64,000 nucleotides of DNA from Lactarius indigo (taxonomy: Eukaryota > Basidiomycota > Agaricomycetes > Russulales > Russulaceae), in the NCBI GenBank assembly GCA_025766275.1, contig JAFKAC010000159.1, positions 1-64,000 on the forward strand, given 5' to 3'. The first letter of the stretch is position 1, and every line of letters begins with the position of its first letter. Shown piece after piece: positions 11,601 through 23,041 of this stretch. The position numbers and the translations under genes were made by a program. The notes below the pieces were generated by a model that searched no databases, had not been told where the DNA came from, and worked only from the letters and a program-made list of their open reading frames with translations.

Positions 11601-11810
11601 ATCCTCAGCAACCTCCTGTTTGACATCAGCATAAATGCAGTCACACCCCTGACACATGTATTCCTCTCGAGAAATGTGCCCCGTGTCCGCCTCAACTGAG
11701 GGCCACCTCTGTTGCAGTGCCTCGGTCACCCAATTCTGATAGTTAGCTGCAACATATTCAGCAGCAAACCATTTCTTCTCCTCAATGAGGGCAGCAGCAT
11801 CATTGCTGCA
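8652..11810 (-). pseudogene. LINE1 ORF1, C-terminal part with zinc knuckles
   Basis: Fourth block of a split ORF1, in one frame from the A insertion to the TAA at 8652-8654. It covers a charged, probably helical region (to about 11500), a long Pro/Ala/Ser-rich linker, a conserved globular stretch, and three Cys-His knuckles near 9560-9800 (CGQCHQLGH, CHRCGGSHA, CLLCGKTGHNMC) typical of nucleic-acid-binding ORF1/Gag proteins. A last small domain (GDVLYGAPYEVLLDSFHSL) follows. In-frame TGA codons lie at 11538-11540 and 9237-9239; the first faces CGT (Arg) in LINE2. It would coat the LINE RNA. Confidence 0.88.
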
Positions 11811-12318
11811 TGTTATGCTCCACCGGCGTTAGTCCGACTTGGACTCTGGACAGGCGTAATCGACTTAGCAAAAGCTCGGCGAATGGGGATCACGTGTCAA
11901 CCCAACGCATGCTAAACAGGGGCACACTGGCACACACTGTAGCAAAAGTGAAGAAGTACTATCCCTTGGTGGATAGCAGTGGAGACACACTTAGTCCAAG
12001 ACTAAGGCAGACAAAAGACGAATCAAGTGGTGGATTGAAGAAGACCAAGATGGGGACTCCTGGTCTTCCGAGATGACTACTTATACAAATATGCGCAGGC
12101 TTTAAAGCGCCGCTAGAAACAATAGGTAACCAATAGCGTAACTAGCTCGAACCCTAGTACAGCTATCCTAGGAATGAGTCATACATGAGTCACAATCACA
12201 TGCGAACTACTATGCTGACTGATACGAAGTAAGAGTCCATGACTAATATCAATACCGGACTGTAGTCATAACCGGTCATGAGTCGTGTGTAATGAGTTAT
12301 CAAGTCCGTACCGTAACA
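11811..12318 (-). repeat. Element A LTR (3' LTR)
   Basis: 508 bp, TGTTA to GTAACA. Differs from 19104-19603 by 11 substitutions and an extra GACTTAGC. A purine-rich tract (GAAAAGGGGGTGA on the minus strand) abuts its inner edge at 12319-12331, fitting a polypurine tract. Confidence 0.93.
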
Positions 12319-12350
12319 TCACCCCCTTTTCAGGAGTGAGGCCCACCTCA

Positions 12351-15300
12351 CTAATCCGCTTGCGATTCCTGCCTCATTCGTTCCGCTTCATCCTCCATGC
12401 GTGCTAATATATTAGCTCGCTCGAGGCGATAGAGACTGTCCCTTTTGTCCTGAACCACCATCTCCTTTTCCAGCTGTAGTTGTCGGATCCGCTTCTCCAG
12501 TTGGTCTTCGGCAAACGCAAATTGCCTGAACCGGTGCAATTCTTGAGTGAGAGTGACATCTCCAATGCGCATCAGTAGTAGGTCAGTGGGGTGTCGATCG
12601 CAGAGCATGAAATACTCCTCGTGGGGTATAAAAGCCCGGTTGTCCTTCGGGAGATGCAGTGTTGCGTAAAGGGGTTTGCCGTAGAGAAAGCCGGATCCTG
12701 GAACTAATCCGAGTACGAAGGGGTCTCCTCTGCGGATAACCTGTACGTGGGAGGCTTGTATCGTCGGTCTGTTGGGGAGCTTGATCGGGAATGGAATGTA
12801 ATTGGGTCCTCAATTGATCCGGAACCCTTCAGGGACAACTGCTCTGGTTGCTGGGTCTCGTTCGCCCATTGGTGTATAATGAGCCGCTTGTGCCACGGCG
12901 ACTCGTCCTCTGTGAAGAGGGTTCCCTGCTGCGTCGACGAGGAAGGGAGTGGCTGCTGGATCTTCAGCGTAGAATTCATGGTTAAGGAACGCGTGCCTGA
13001 TGGGGTAGTGGTCTCCAAGCTCATCTTCATCCTCATCTTCGTCCAATACTCCTTCCGTTCCTTCATCATCCGGCATCGGCAGGCGGCGATATGCAGTTGC
13101 TCCTGCTGCCACTGCGCCGCCGTCTCCTTCCATTCTTGCTCGTACTTCTGCATGGCGTTCGGTGGTTTCACCACGCGGGACAGCTGCTTGAAGCCAAAAC
13201 AACTCGTCTTCGGTGATGAGGACTTCGGGCTCACCAGTGTCGGGGTTTGTGAGGGCGTACATTGACGGAGGTGCTGGTTGAGTTGCTGCTGGATCGTCGT
13301 CGACAACTCCCTGTATGGGCACAGGGAATCGTTGCAATGTCTGGTACAGTTCTTCACTAGTGATAGGGCCGTCTTCCTCATGCTGCAGGGAGGTACAGCT
13401 TCCAGCCGCAGCTCTAGCAGTTGCGGTGTTGTTGGTGGTGTCGGGGTCGACGAGTGTGGCAGAGGAGTCATTGACAAGGGTGGAGAGAAGTGCAAGCTGG
13501 TCATTGCATCGAGTAGAGGACATGGGATGAGTGAATGATGGGGACTTATCATGACAAGAGGCCATCCTTATATGCGTTTCTCTGTTGGGATTGGAATGTT
13601 TGAACTCCCGAATGGCTTCATCAGCAAATACGTCATCCTTATCTATCCACTGATTGTCGGAGTCCAGATACCCCTTCCATTTCACGAGATACTGGAGTCG
13701 ACGTCTTCTGCCAAATCGCCAAGAATCTAGAATCTTCTCGACCTCGTATTCTTCTTTGTTGTCGACCAAATCAGGTGGTGGGCGCTGATAATTTGGTCCG
13801 TGCGTGGGTGTTTCACGATAAGGTGTGAGAAGATCTATGTGGAAGACATCATGGATGCTCCACTGCGTGGGAAGTTCGAGGCGATAGTTGACAGGGGACA
13901 TCACCTGGATGACCTTAAATGGTCCATGCCATTTAGCAGCTAGTTTTGCGGTTGGTTGGTGTGTGCGTAAGTGGCGTCCTTCTAGCCACACAAGGTCTCC
14001 TTCTTGGAATTTGGGCGTATCTTTGTGTTTAACCCATGACTTTTGCGCCCGGAGCATGCAGGAGAAGGCACGTTGTCGCGCTTGTTTGAATTGATCTAAC
14101 CTTAACGATACTTGTGGGATAGGGGAAGGTCTATCGGTCCAATCAGTGCAAGGGTTGAACCCTGATAGGAGGAAGAAAGGGGATTCCCGTGTAGTCTCAT
14201 TGGGCCAGTTGTTATGCGTGAATTCTGCCATAGGCAGATAACGAACCCAGTCATCTTGTCGCTCGTTTACCCAAAAGTGGAGATATTGCTCCAGCCATTG
14301 ATTTGTTCGTCCTGATTGGCTGTCGGTTCTAGGATGATAGGTGGTCGAGATGTTTTGGCTTATGCCAAGAATCTTGCATATCTCTTGCATAAATTTGGAA
14401 GCGAAACGGGGGTCTCGATCACTGATGACACGCGAGGGAAGTCCAAATCGTGGGAAGACATGGGAGACGTACAGGGAAGCCGTCCCTTCGGCAGTTATTT
14501 CTTCGTTGCAGGGAATGAAGATAGCTGCCTTAGTGCAGTCATGGTCCGTTACTGTGAGAATGGAGTCGTAGCCACGAGAAATAGGAAGCTTGGTGATGAA
14601 GTCCACGGCGATGGTTTCAAATGGTAGGGCTTCCAGTTTGGGGTAGATGGGTTGTAATGGCGCTTTGATGGGTTGGAGGTTGACTTTGTGCCATTGGCAT
14701 TCTGCACAGCCTTTGACATAATCTGTAATGTTGTTTTTCATCTGTGGCCACCAGTAATGCCGTTCAGTGAGTTGGAGAGTGCGTTTGATACCTGGGTGGC
14801 CATAGACAAGGGAGTCGTGATGGGCAGCGATGATGGTACGTTTGTCATGGATGCCACCAGTAACCACTCGGCATCCGTCCTTATACCACGTTCCTTCGAT
14901 GTCTTTTAGCTTATGAGCGTCGACCCAAGGCTTCAACTTAGCTATGTCTTGCTCATAAATGGGGTGTCCTGGGGTCATTTCGACGGGTAGGATTTCAGGT
15001 CTCCAGTGTGGGTGTTGTGGTTCTTCCAGCGTAGCGGTGCGTACGAAGACGCTTTCCAGCAGTACCATTATTCCTTCATTGTCATTTTCTCCTTGGTCGT
15101 AATCTGGTCTTCGTGATAGTGCGTCAGCGCGTTCGTTGGAGGTACCCTTGATGTGGTGAATTTCGAAATTGTATTCTGAGAGTTCGAGTACTTCCCTGGC
15201 TATGTGCCTGCTAATCTTCTGTGGGGACTTCCAATATTGCAGGTTAAGGTGATCGGAGAATACTTTGATTTTGTGAGGGGAGCCCACTAAAAGGGGTCTC

Positions 15301-17143
15301 CAGTGGCGGAAGGCCTTGACGATTGCTAGGAGTTCGAGGTCGTAAATATTGTAATTTCGTTCGGCCTCGTTGAGAGTGGACGAGTAGTAGCCAATGGGGT
15401 GTCGTTTACCATCTGTTTTGCGTTGAAGGAGGACTGCTCCTGTTGCAAAGCCTGATGCATCAACTTCCAATTCAAATTGTTGAGTGAGGTCGGGGTGTGC
15501 AAGAACGGGTTCACTGGTAACGAGTGTTTTGAGGTCTTGGAATGCCTTCTCTTCTTTGGTTCCCCAATGCCATTCGGTGTTTTTGCAGGTGAGTTTGTTG
15601 AGAGGTCGTGCTTTGGTCACAAATCCTCATATGAACAGTTGGTAAAAATTGCAAAAATCAAGGAAGGAGCGGACGTCCTTAACTTTAGTTGGCATAGGCC
15701 AGTCCTTAATGCCCGAAATTTTAACGGGGTCCATACGTGTCACCCCCTTTTCAAGGATTACCCCCAGGTAATCCATGTGTGGGGAGTGGAAAAGACATTT
15801 TTCGAGCTTGTAGTACAAATCATGTTCCGCTGATACGTGAAGGACATCTTTGACTGTGTCTATATGATCCGGTAGTGAGTGATTTAGTCCTGTAGCGATG
15901 CCGATGTCGTCCATGTAAACCCAAATAACCGTTCCTCGTTTTTCGTGTTTCGCGATAATGTCCCTGAAGATGAAGTTCATCATGGTCTGGAACGTTGCCG
16001 GGGAGTTGGTTAGGCCGAAGAACATCACCGTAGGTTCGAACAGGCCGTAACGCGTTTTAAACACTGCCTTCTCTTCGTCTCCTTCTTTGATGTGTATATT
16101 ATTGTACCCCCATCTAACGTTGAGCTTGGTGTAGATGTGGGCATTGCTAAGGTTGGTGATGAGGTCAGAAATGAGAGGGAGTGGGTATTGATTGCGGATG
16201 GTGACCGCATTGATCTTCCAATAGTCCTGGACGGGTCGCAACTTCCCATCCTTCTTTTTGATGAAAAGAAAGACGAAGCATATGGAGATTTAGAAGGTCG
16301 TATATACCCCTTCTTTAACTACTCGTCAATCCATTCGCGTAGTTTCTTGTCTTCTTCTTGAGTCATAGGATATATTTTGCAGTCAATCGCATCAGCAGTT
16401 CTGGGTTTAAATTCGATGGCGTGATCCCAGGGCCTGCTGGGTGGAGACCTGTCTGATGCTTCTTCACTGAAGAGACGTTCGAACTCGCGATACTCGGGTG
16501 GTAACTCAGCTTTAGTGACGTATTGTTGAGCGGCAATACCAAGGTTGGTGGCTGTGGCTTGGATTCGGCATCCTTCTTCGAATTGTTGTCGCTGTTCGTC
16601 CGTGATAACACAAGAATGCACTATTTCGTAGTCATCGTTCTGGATGGTGGTTGTTGCAACGACCGGCGTTGTCTTGATGTAAGGATTAGTTGATCAAATA
16701 ATGATAGGGAGCATATCCTCATGTATAGCGGCTTGTGACCATTTGATATGTGGGTCATAGTTGGCGAGCCAGGGATATCCTAATACAATATCTTCGTTGC
16801 CGATATCTGTAATGAGGAAGCGGATCTCCTTGTGAATGCCTTTAGTTTGAACATCAACATCGGTATAATGAGTGATACGCCCCGACTTATTTTCCGTGTT
16901 ATCAATATTCCATATTTTCTTTGGGACGTCGAGTTGTTTGGTTCCAAGTCCCATCCTCTTTGTGAAGGAGGGCTTCATGAAGCAGTGGGTTGCTCCTGAG
17001 TCAACGAGTGCTCATATGTTGGCCATTGCGTAACTGGTGCGAATCGATACTGGAACTCTCATAGAACGATAGCGAGTCATGATTACACTGTTACAATTAA
17101 CTGCCCTTACCCAGGCCGATGGGTTCAGGCGTCCTGAAAACCC
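12351..17143 (-). pseudogene. Element A Pol with fused post-chromodomain domain (broken)
   Basis: Order: protease (ALVDSGATHCF near 16990), RT (RPVQDYWKIN, KLNVRWGYNNIHI with the catalytic Asp replaced by Asn, WVYMDDIG), RNase H (LEVDASGFATGAVL), integrase (Cys-His knuckle ending CAECQ, then AVDFITKLP and ISDRDPRFAS), chromodomain (YEVEKILDSWRFGRRRRLQYLVKWKGY), then an acidic linker and an extra domain (SHVQVIRRGDPFVLGLVPG) ending in a coiled coil rich in Arg and Glu. TGA codons at 17012, 16694, 15627 and 12810, a TAG at 16319 and a one-base deletion near 16255 break it. At 12810 element D has CGA. True end TAG at 12351-12353. Entered by -1 slip from gag at 17137-17143. Confidence 0.9.
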
Positions 17144-19089
17144 TCCTTTTTCCACAACTGTTGGAGGATAATGTCCTTTACGTCATCTGATTCTCCCACT
17201 ACTCCGTTAAGCCAATCACTGGCACGCTGTTGAGGGGGCACGTCTTGAACCGCCCTAGTAGCGACCTCTGGTTCTTGTTGATGGTAGTTGGTATCAACAT
17301 AGCGACTGGTTGATGCTTGAGGCTGGTAACCTCCGCGCGGCTGTCTACAATCGCAGGCCATGTGTCCGTCCTTTCCACAGTTGTAGCAAGTGACTGGCCT
17401 TTGATTATTACGTCCTCCTCCTCTTTGAAGGAATCCTCCTCTTGGTCGGTATGGGGGGCAGGGAGTGAGTATATCTTCAGCTCCTGCCAGCCACCCTCGA
17501 ATTCGATCTGCGGAGGTATCCATTGCATTTGGATCTTGAGGCAGATTTCTTGGTTGCCAGGAACTTCTAGGTGGTCCTTGCCATTGTCGTTGCTGACGCG
17601 GTCGCCCTTGTCCTTGTCCTGAGGGCGCTCCTTTGTTGAGTACCACCTTGAGGTGAAGGTATTGCTGTTGACGGGTAGTGGCTGCTTCTTTCCACTCGCG
17701 GTAATTTCAGGGATTGTTGAGAGTGTAGACCTTCTCATATAGGTCTTTTGGTAATCCGCTTGCAAATAGATCTAGTGTTTGCGGATCATCGAGCCGGTAC
17801 TGAGCGCAGCGTATTAACTGTTCGAATTGGGTGCAATACTCATCTAGATTGCCCCCAATCATCTTGACTCCTTTTTTGAGCTCGTATTGAGCTTGTTCTT
17901 GCTCCATTGTATTTCGGAAGCGCTGCATGAAGCTGCACATGACTTCATTCCATAGTCCTTCACTGGTACAGGGTATTCCTGTTTGTATCTGGCCATTAAG
18001 CCAGGTGAGCATCGCCAATACCCATTCGCTGACATTGACGCCCTTGATATAAGATAAGAAGAGTAGGGCTTGTCGATATGGTGTTGCCATAATGCCTTCA
18101 TCTGCGTTCATCCCCCAGTAGACATGCCACTGGGTGAGGAACGCTTCTACTTTTGCGCGTTCTCCATTGAATACTGTTGGTGCTTCACCAGCTAATTTGT
18201 TACTTGGGGGAGGGGCAATGGGACCTGCACCTGGTAATCCTCCTCCGGGGTGTCCTCCTCCTGGTGGTCCTCCCAGGAATCCTCCAGGGAACCCCCCAAA
18301 TCCTGATCCTCTTGGCAGGGGTCCTCCTCCTGGGAGATCGCCAGGGGGTCCACCTCCTCCACTGGGGGGATCGGCAACGTCTGGGCCGATGGCTCGATGG
18401 ATTGCTACATCGTCGTCGGTCATTCGATGACCTGTGTAGGGGTTAATGGGAGCTAAGTTAGCCCAAGATTCTTCTGCGATGCATCATTGTTCTTCTAGGG
18501 CTATTTGATCCCTTGCTTCAATGGTGAGCTGTACGTCTTCTTGTGTGATAGTGGCTGTTGCCATTGCAACTGCTGGACTGTGAATATGAATTACTTCTGG
18601 TTCGGGTTGGTGAATGGTCAAGGACTCAGTTTGTTGTATGATGTGATCGCCAATGGCCCCTAGGCTAGCTCCTTCTGCTGGCGTTGTTCCCCTACTTGGT
18701 GATTGGTTTTCGGAAGCTTCTTCTCCACTAATTCCTTCGTCTGTGTGTTCTTGTGCTTGCCCGTCAATGGGACCGTAATCCGCGCGGCTATTAAGTTCTC
18801 ACGCGTCGATGTCGCAATTGTAGTTCCTTCCTGCTGGTCGTATGATGTCCCAGCGATGGTCTATGGGGTTCCAAGTAACCTCGACCCAACAGAGATGTTT
18901 GAAATTAAACTCAACGGGTCGGAAATGGTTAGGACCGTTAAACTCTACGAAGTATCCAGTATCTTCTCCTCGTTCTCTCCACTGAGCTGCTTCCAAGAAT
19001 CTTGTTGGTACGTTGCGATCTCCTCGTCATTCAATGTGATAGGGACGGAAGGACGTCCACTGATCTCTGGTCGAGTACGCCACGATGAG
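17125..19089 (-). pseudogene. Element A Gag (broken)
   Basis: One frame of about 650 codons ending at the TGA at 17125-17127. N-terminal domain shared with D (TGYFVEFNGP, FNFKHLCWVEVTWNP), then a Gly/Pro-rich segment (about 18200-18360), a retrotransposon capsid-like region (18100-17750) and one CCHC knuckle, CYNCGKDGHMACDC, near 17370. TGA codons interrupt at 19027, 18799, 18484 and 17707; at 19027 element D has CGA and at 18799 CGC. No ATG is visible at the start, so the first codon is not known. It would form the particle that packs element RNA. Confidence 0.85.
17137..17143 (-). promoter_or_regulatory. Element A gag-pol -1 frameshift site G GGT TTT
   Basis: On the minus strand the gag frame reads GAG GGT TTT CAG, three codons before its stop. 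Slipping back one base at G_GGT_TTT enters Pol. A small stem ACCCA/TGGGT follows. Same heptamer at the same place in element D. Confidence 0.75.
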
Positions 19090-19090
19090 G

Positions 19091-19370
19091 ATCTTGGTCT
19101 TAATGTTACGCTCCACCGGCGTTAGTCCGACTTGGACTCTGGACAGGCATAATCAAAAGCTCGGCGAATGGGGATCACGTGTCAACCCAACGCGTGCTAA
19201 ACAGGGGCACACTGGCACACACTGTAGCAAAAGTGAAGAAGTACTATCCCTTGGTGGATAGCAGTGGAGACACACTTAGTCTGAGACTAAGGCAGACAAA
19301 AGACGAATCAAGTGGTGGATTGAAGAAGACCAAGATGGGGACTCCTGGTCTTCCGAGACGACTACTTATA
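19091..19370 (-). promoter_or_regulatory. Element A promoter, self-primer and primer-binding site
   Basis: Minus strand: TATAAG (19370-19365), then after 34 nt ATCTTGGTCTT (19336-19326), the likely RNA 5' end. The complementary AAGACCAAGAT (19101-19091) lies 2 nt inside the 5' LTR edge. This is the arrangement of Tf1-type self-priming. Confidence 0.8.
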
Positions 19371-19603
19371 CAAATACGCGCGGGCTTTAAAGCGCCGCTA
19401 GAAACAATAGGTAACCAATAGCGTAACTAGCTCGAACCCTAGTACAGCTATCCTAGGAATGAGTCATACATGAGTCACAATCACATGCAAACTACTATGC
19501 TGACTGATACGAAGTAAGAGTCCATGACTAATATCAATACCAGACTGTAGTCATAACCGGTCATGAGTCGTGTGTAATGAGTTATCAAGTCCGTACTGTA
19601 ACA
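19104..19603 (-). repeat. Element A LTR (5' LTR)
   Basis: 500 bp; partner of 11811-12318. Carries the TATA box and self-primer of the element. Right flank CGCA is the second target copy. Confidence 0.93.
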
Positions 19604-20930
19604 CGCAGGAGCGAATGACTTCATTGAGGGAGAGGTTACGAAGGGCTGTGGCGCAAGCCTTGGCTAACTCAGTATCCTTCCACTCTCGCCATTGTCACTC
19701 ACCCTCCTGAATGGCAGCAGTACGCTGTTGTTCAGCGACTTCTGCCATCCATGCTGCCTTCTGTTCTGCGATGTGATGTTTGTGGTCAGGTTCCCAGGCC
19801 ACGCACGCAATGGCGATACAGGTGAGAGCATGAGCAGAAAGGTCTTCCTGGTCTGCCACCTGGAGCATGGTGATGAGGGAGGTGACAGCATCATCAATGG
19901 CCATGCCATGAGTAGTCGTGACAAACTCGTCACACCACCGTTGGACGTCTGCCTCCACCGACAGCTGCGCCACTTCCCGCAGAGCATTGCGCTCTTCGCG
20001 CCTTACTGACTCCCAAAGTTGAGGCCGCGACTGGTGATCCTCTCCAGCCACAGAAAGCAGGGAGGAGAGGTGGTCGCTCAGATGGCGCGCAAGCTGTAAA
20101 GTGTTAGAGATGGGGGGAAGCCCATCCAGAATTTGGAGCATATCCCCAAAGGGGGCCATAGACAATTCACCGGCTGCATGGAGGTCATCACTCACCAGGC
20201 ACCCACAGACCATGGCCGCCAGCAGTAGCATGGTGCCACGGAACCAATTGGTAGGGTAGAGGATGCATTGTTGGTGGGTACCAGAACCCAGCCCAAGGGA
20301 GAGCGTGTTGTTGACCACCTGGAAGGCATTGTCAACACTCTGCTGTGAGGCAAGAGCAGCACTCCCAGCAATGGGGAGGATCGGGTCCGTCTGCAAGTAG
20401 TAAGAGTACCTAAGCATTTGAGGGTGGAGCATGCCTGCGAGGTCAATGCGTAAAGCATCAGCCTCAGCCGGGGCGGGGTCCACCTCCACAGGGGCAGGGG
20501 GTGCATGTTGTTGAGCGACGGCCACCTGCAGAACAGCAAGGGCGTCTCGCGATTGTGACGATTCCCAGGAAACCACTATGTCCAGGGAGGAAGAGGGAGC
20601 GACCGCGATCCGGGCACTTGACATCTTCCTACTGCGGCGCACGCAACCCATGTCTACAGGGGGAGCATGGTCAGCGGAGGCAGTTGTGGGTATGGAGGAT
20701 TCTGTCGGGGTGTCAAGGACAATGGGCACCCTCGGGTGAGTGCCTGGGTCCCGGCCAACCGAGGAATGCGCCAAAGGTGTGTGTGAACCCCATTCAGCAG
20801 GACAGTCAAAGTCACTCCGCGACGGCGTGGCTGTGGGAGTAGATGAAGAGTCACTACTGCCCCCGTCAGGGGGGGGTGCATCCACCTGAGTGGCGAACAT
20901 GAGAGAAGGGCGGCGACTAAGGGGAGGGGG
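19604..20930 (-). pseudogene. LINE1 ORF1, third block
   Basis: Continues LINE1 ORF1 between the B and A insertions. Matches LINE2 around 59550-60800: a Ser/Thr/Pro-rich region, a conserved globular region (LRYSYYLQTDPILPIAGS against LGYTYYVRHEPLLPLP in LINE2) and the start of the long helical segment (EWKDTELAKA against LWKDLELAKA). A TGA at 19695-19697 interrupts it. Confidence 0.88.
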
Positions 20931-21629
20931 TGTCATGAACCTATAACCCGGTCATGACTCAAGGGGCGCTTAGGACCAGTCCGCGTCGGCCCGGTCTTAT
21001 GTAATCACCTTCCTAAAGGGGAATTCCGAATCGGAGTTTGAAATCTGTTCTCAAACGGTCACATGATCAGTCACATGATCAGTCATGTGATCAGTCACGT
21101 CTCTCAAGTCACGTGTTGTGTACACGTGTACTAATCAACAGTTGATTGTTGATCAATCAACGAAGATAATCAACCAAGTCACCATCCCTCGGGGATTCCC
21201 GCATTGACTGCGGAATCACGCCATCTTGACGCAAGATTGCGCCATTGACTGCGGCGCAGTCGTTCTATGTTTAAACCCCTTCTGATTGGACTCTATTGTT
21301 AGATGTCTCTAGAATGTTCCATTGTGCAGTACTGCGCAGCACCCGTGGATGGGCCCTAAGCCTGCCCTAAACCTACGCACAGACCACCCCCTGTAGTATA
21401 TAAGCTGGTGCAATTCTACGGACAGTCCCTCAGACTGTCCACTTGTGACATCCTCCCTCTTGCCTCACAGCTCCTCGAGTGCCCCGCTCTTCGCGCACCA
21501 CTACCTCTCTACTGAGCCAAGAGCATATCTTGTGTTCTTCTGTCGTCGAGCATCTCTTCTCCACACCCTCTCAGCCCCCAGTCTCTGCCTACGTTGTGAC
21601 CCCCTGTTGAGTGACAGTGAGTCATCACA
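20931..21629 (+). repeat. Element B 5' LTR
   Basis: 699 bp, TGTCATGAAC to GTCATCACA. Contains three near-identical copies of TCACATGATCAG (21058-21095), CACGTG boxes, an AT-rich palindromic stretch (CAACAGTTGATTGTTGATCA) and TATATAA at 21397-21403. Confidence 0.96.
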
Positions 21630-21641
21630 CTTGGACAGTCT
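21397..21641 (+). promoter_or_regulatory. Element B promoter, self-primer and primer-binding site
   Basis: TATATAA at 21397-21403. AGACTGTCCA at 21432-21441, 35 nt downstream, is the likely RNA 5' end. TGGACAGTCT at 21632-21641, its exact complement, lies 2 nt after the LTR. Fits self-priming. Confidence 0.8.
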
Positions 21642-21671
21642 AACCCAATAGACTGACTCCGGGCTGCTCCA

Positions 21672-22934
21672 GTGGCTGACTACAACTACGAGTACGACTT
21701 CTCACAGTACGGTCAGTGGGACGGAGATTCTGCCAGCTACCAGTCGGAGTTCGACAACCAAGGTAGCCCCCTCGACTTTTCCTGCGCCTCCCCTGTTCCC
21801 TCCACCTCTGCTGTCCATCTTGACAGCCTCCGTTTCACCACCCCCTACACCCCTGCCACCTTCGGTGGTGACGAGCCCCCCGCCCCTGTTGCCCTCGTTC
21901 GGGACACAACCCCCGAACTAGTTTACCCTTATGCTCCGGCTGAAGAAGCCACCCCTCATCCATCCCCTCGTCCCTTGTCCCCCAGCACCGCCCAGTTCTA
22001 CGAAGAGGTCCTCAAGATCATCGACCTCAACGGGAACGTCGTCCCCTTGACCCCTGAACCCCACGCCGAGTCTGCGCCTCCCCTCCGAGTCCCGACCCCC
22101 CGCCCCCCTGTTTCCCTTCATGGCTCTCCTTCACCACCTCCTGTTCTTCCTCCGACTCCTCGTCGCTCTCCGTCTCCTGTTCCGGTCCCCTCCCACCTTG
22201 CGACCCCCGACTCGCCGATTGACTACGAGCGAGTAGCTGAACAAGGCCCCGTTTTCCCTCTGGCTCCTCACCCCGACCAGGAGAACCTTCCCCCTCTTGG
22301 CCCTACTGCCTACCAGGCACCTCCCTGCCTCCTTCACCAAGGAGAACACCCCCACCAGTACATCGCGGTCATTACCCCTCAAGGAGAATCTTGGCGGCCC
22401 GCCTCCACCACACTCTGGGAACTTATCACTAAGATCCCCCTCGCCACCTCCCTTGTCTCCTTTCCCCCAGTTTTCCCTTCCGTCACCCCCTTCCGTCTTC
22501 TTCCCCCCCACGTCTACACCCTCTTCCCATGCATTGTTGACCCCGCTCAACACCCCGACTTTCCCCCCTTGTACATCTGTTCCAAGGCCGTCTACGACCT
22601 CCCTTCCCCCAACACCCCCTTTGGAACCATCCGCTACGACTTCAGGGAAGGCCTGAGACGTGCCTTTGCCCCCCTTGCTAATATCCACAGGGCAGGGTAC
22701 ATTGACTCTCTAGTAACCCTAGAGATCCAGGACTTCTTGGACGGGAGGATTGTGACCACTTACGGACACTTACGTTTTTCTTTTGACGGACTAATTTACG
22801 CTCACCAGCAGGCTTATTTCTTCGAGGACTTAGTTCGTGCTGCCCCCCACCTTCTTGCCTATTGTCTTTCCCCTCGAGTTCCTGCCGACCCCTTCAGTTT
22901 TATTTCTACTTTCCCCGACAACCAGCCACTTTAG
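21672..22934 (+). CDS. Element B ORF x1, unknown protein
   Basis: Intact frame of about 420 codons, stop TAG at 22932-22934. It reads from a GTG at 21672; no ATG is visible, and a TGA lies in frame at 21654, so the start is uncertain. The first half is acidic, then Pro-rich and disordered (many PSP and PPTP runs). The second half looks folded (WELITKIPLATSLVSFPP, YDFREGLRRAFAPLANI). No zinc knuckle, no membrane segment, no signal peptide. I do not recognise the family. Its place before gag and the absence of nonsense mutations, unlike gag-pol, suggest an element-encoded accessory or an extra Gag-like part. Confidence 0.6.
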   Translation: MADYNYEYDFSQYGQWDGDSASYQSEFDNQGSPLDFSCASPVPSTSAVHLDSLRFTTPYTPATFGGDEPPAPVALVRDTTPELVYPYAPAEEATPHPSPRPLSPSTAQFYEEVLKIIDLNGNVVPLTPEPHAESAPPLRVPTPRPPVSLHGSPSPPPVLPPTPRRSPSPVPVPSHLATPDSPIDYERVAEQGPVFPLAPHPDQENLPPLGPTAYQAPPCLLHQGEHPHQYIAVITPQGESWRPASTTLWELITKIPLATSLVSFPPVFPSVTPFRLLPPHVYTLFPCIVDPAQHPDFPPLYICSKAVYDLPSPNTPFGTIRYDFREGLRRAFAPLANIHRAGYIDSLVTLEIQDFLDGRIVTTYGHLRFSFDGLIYAHQQAYFFEDLVRAAPHLLAYCLSPRVPADPFSFISTFPDNQPL

Positions 22935-23041
22935 ATAAGCGGTTATATATTTGCCTTGTCTTGAAATGAGTGTTTTAAGTGCAACGCAAAGTAAGTAAGT
23001 GTTTACTTATTTGGGTTTTGGACTTAAATCGAGCGATTTAA

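Larger units (their letters stand above)
11811..19603 (-). mobile_element. Element A: chromodomain Ty3/gypsy, minus strand
   Basis: Flanked by LTRs 11811-12318 and 19104-19603. Inserted in LINE1 ORF1 with a 4-bp duplication, TGCA on the left and CGCA on the right; removing the element plus 4 bp restores the ORF1 frame, and the mismatch is a CpG change. Gag is in one frame and Pol in the -1 frame. Pol continues past the chromodomain into a conserved extra domain. The LTRs differ by 11 substitutions, all explainable as CpG transitions, plus one 8-bp indel. Related to D in LTR and coding sequence. Defective: several TGA, one TAG, one frameshift. Confidence 0.93.

Noticed and set aside
21058..21095. 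The short tandem repeats as a CRISPR array.
   Set aside because: Only three 12-bp copies with no spacers, inside an LTR of a eukaryotic element.
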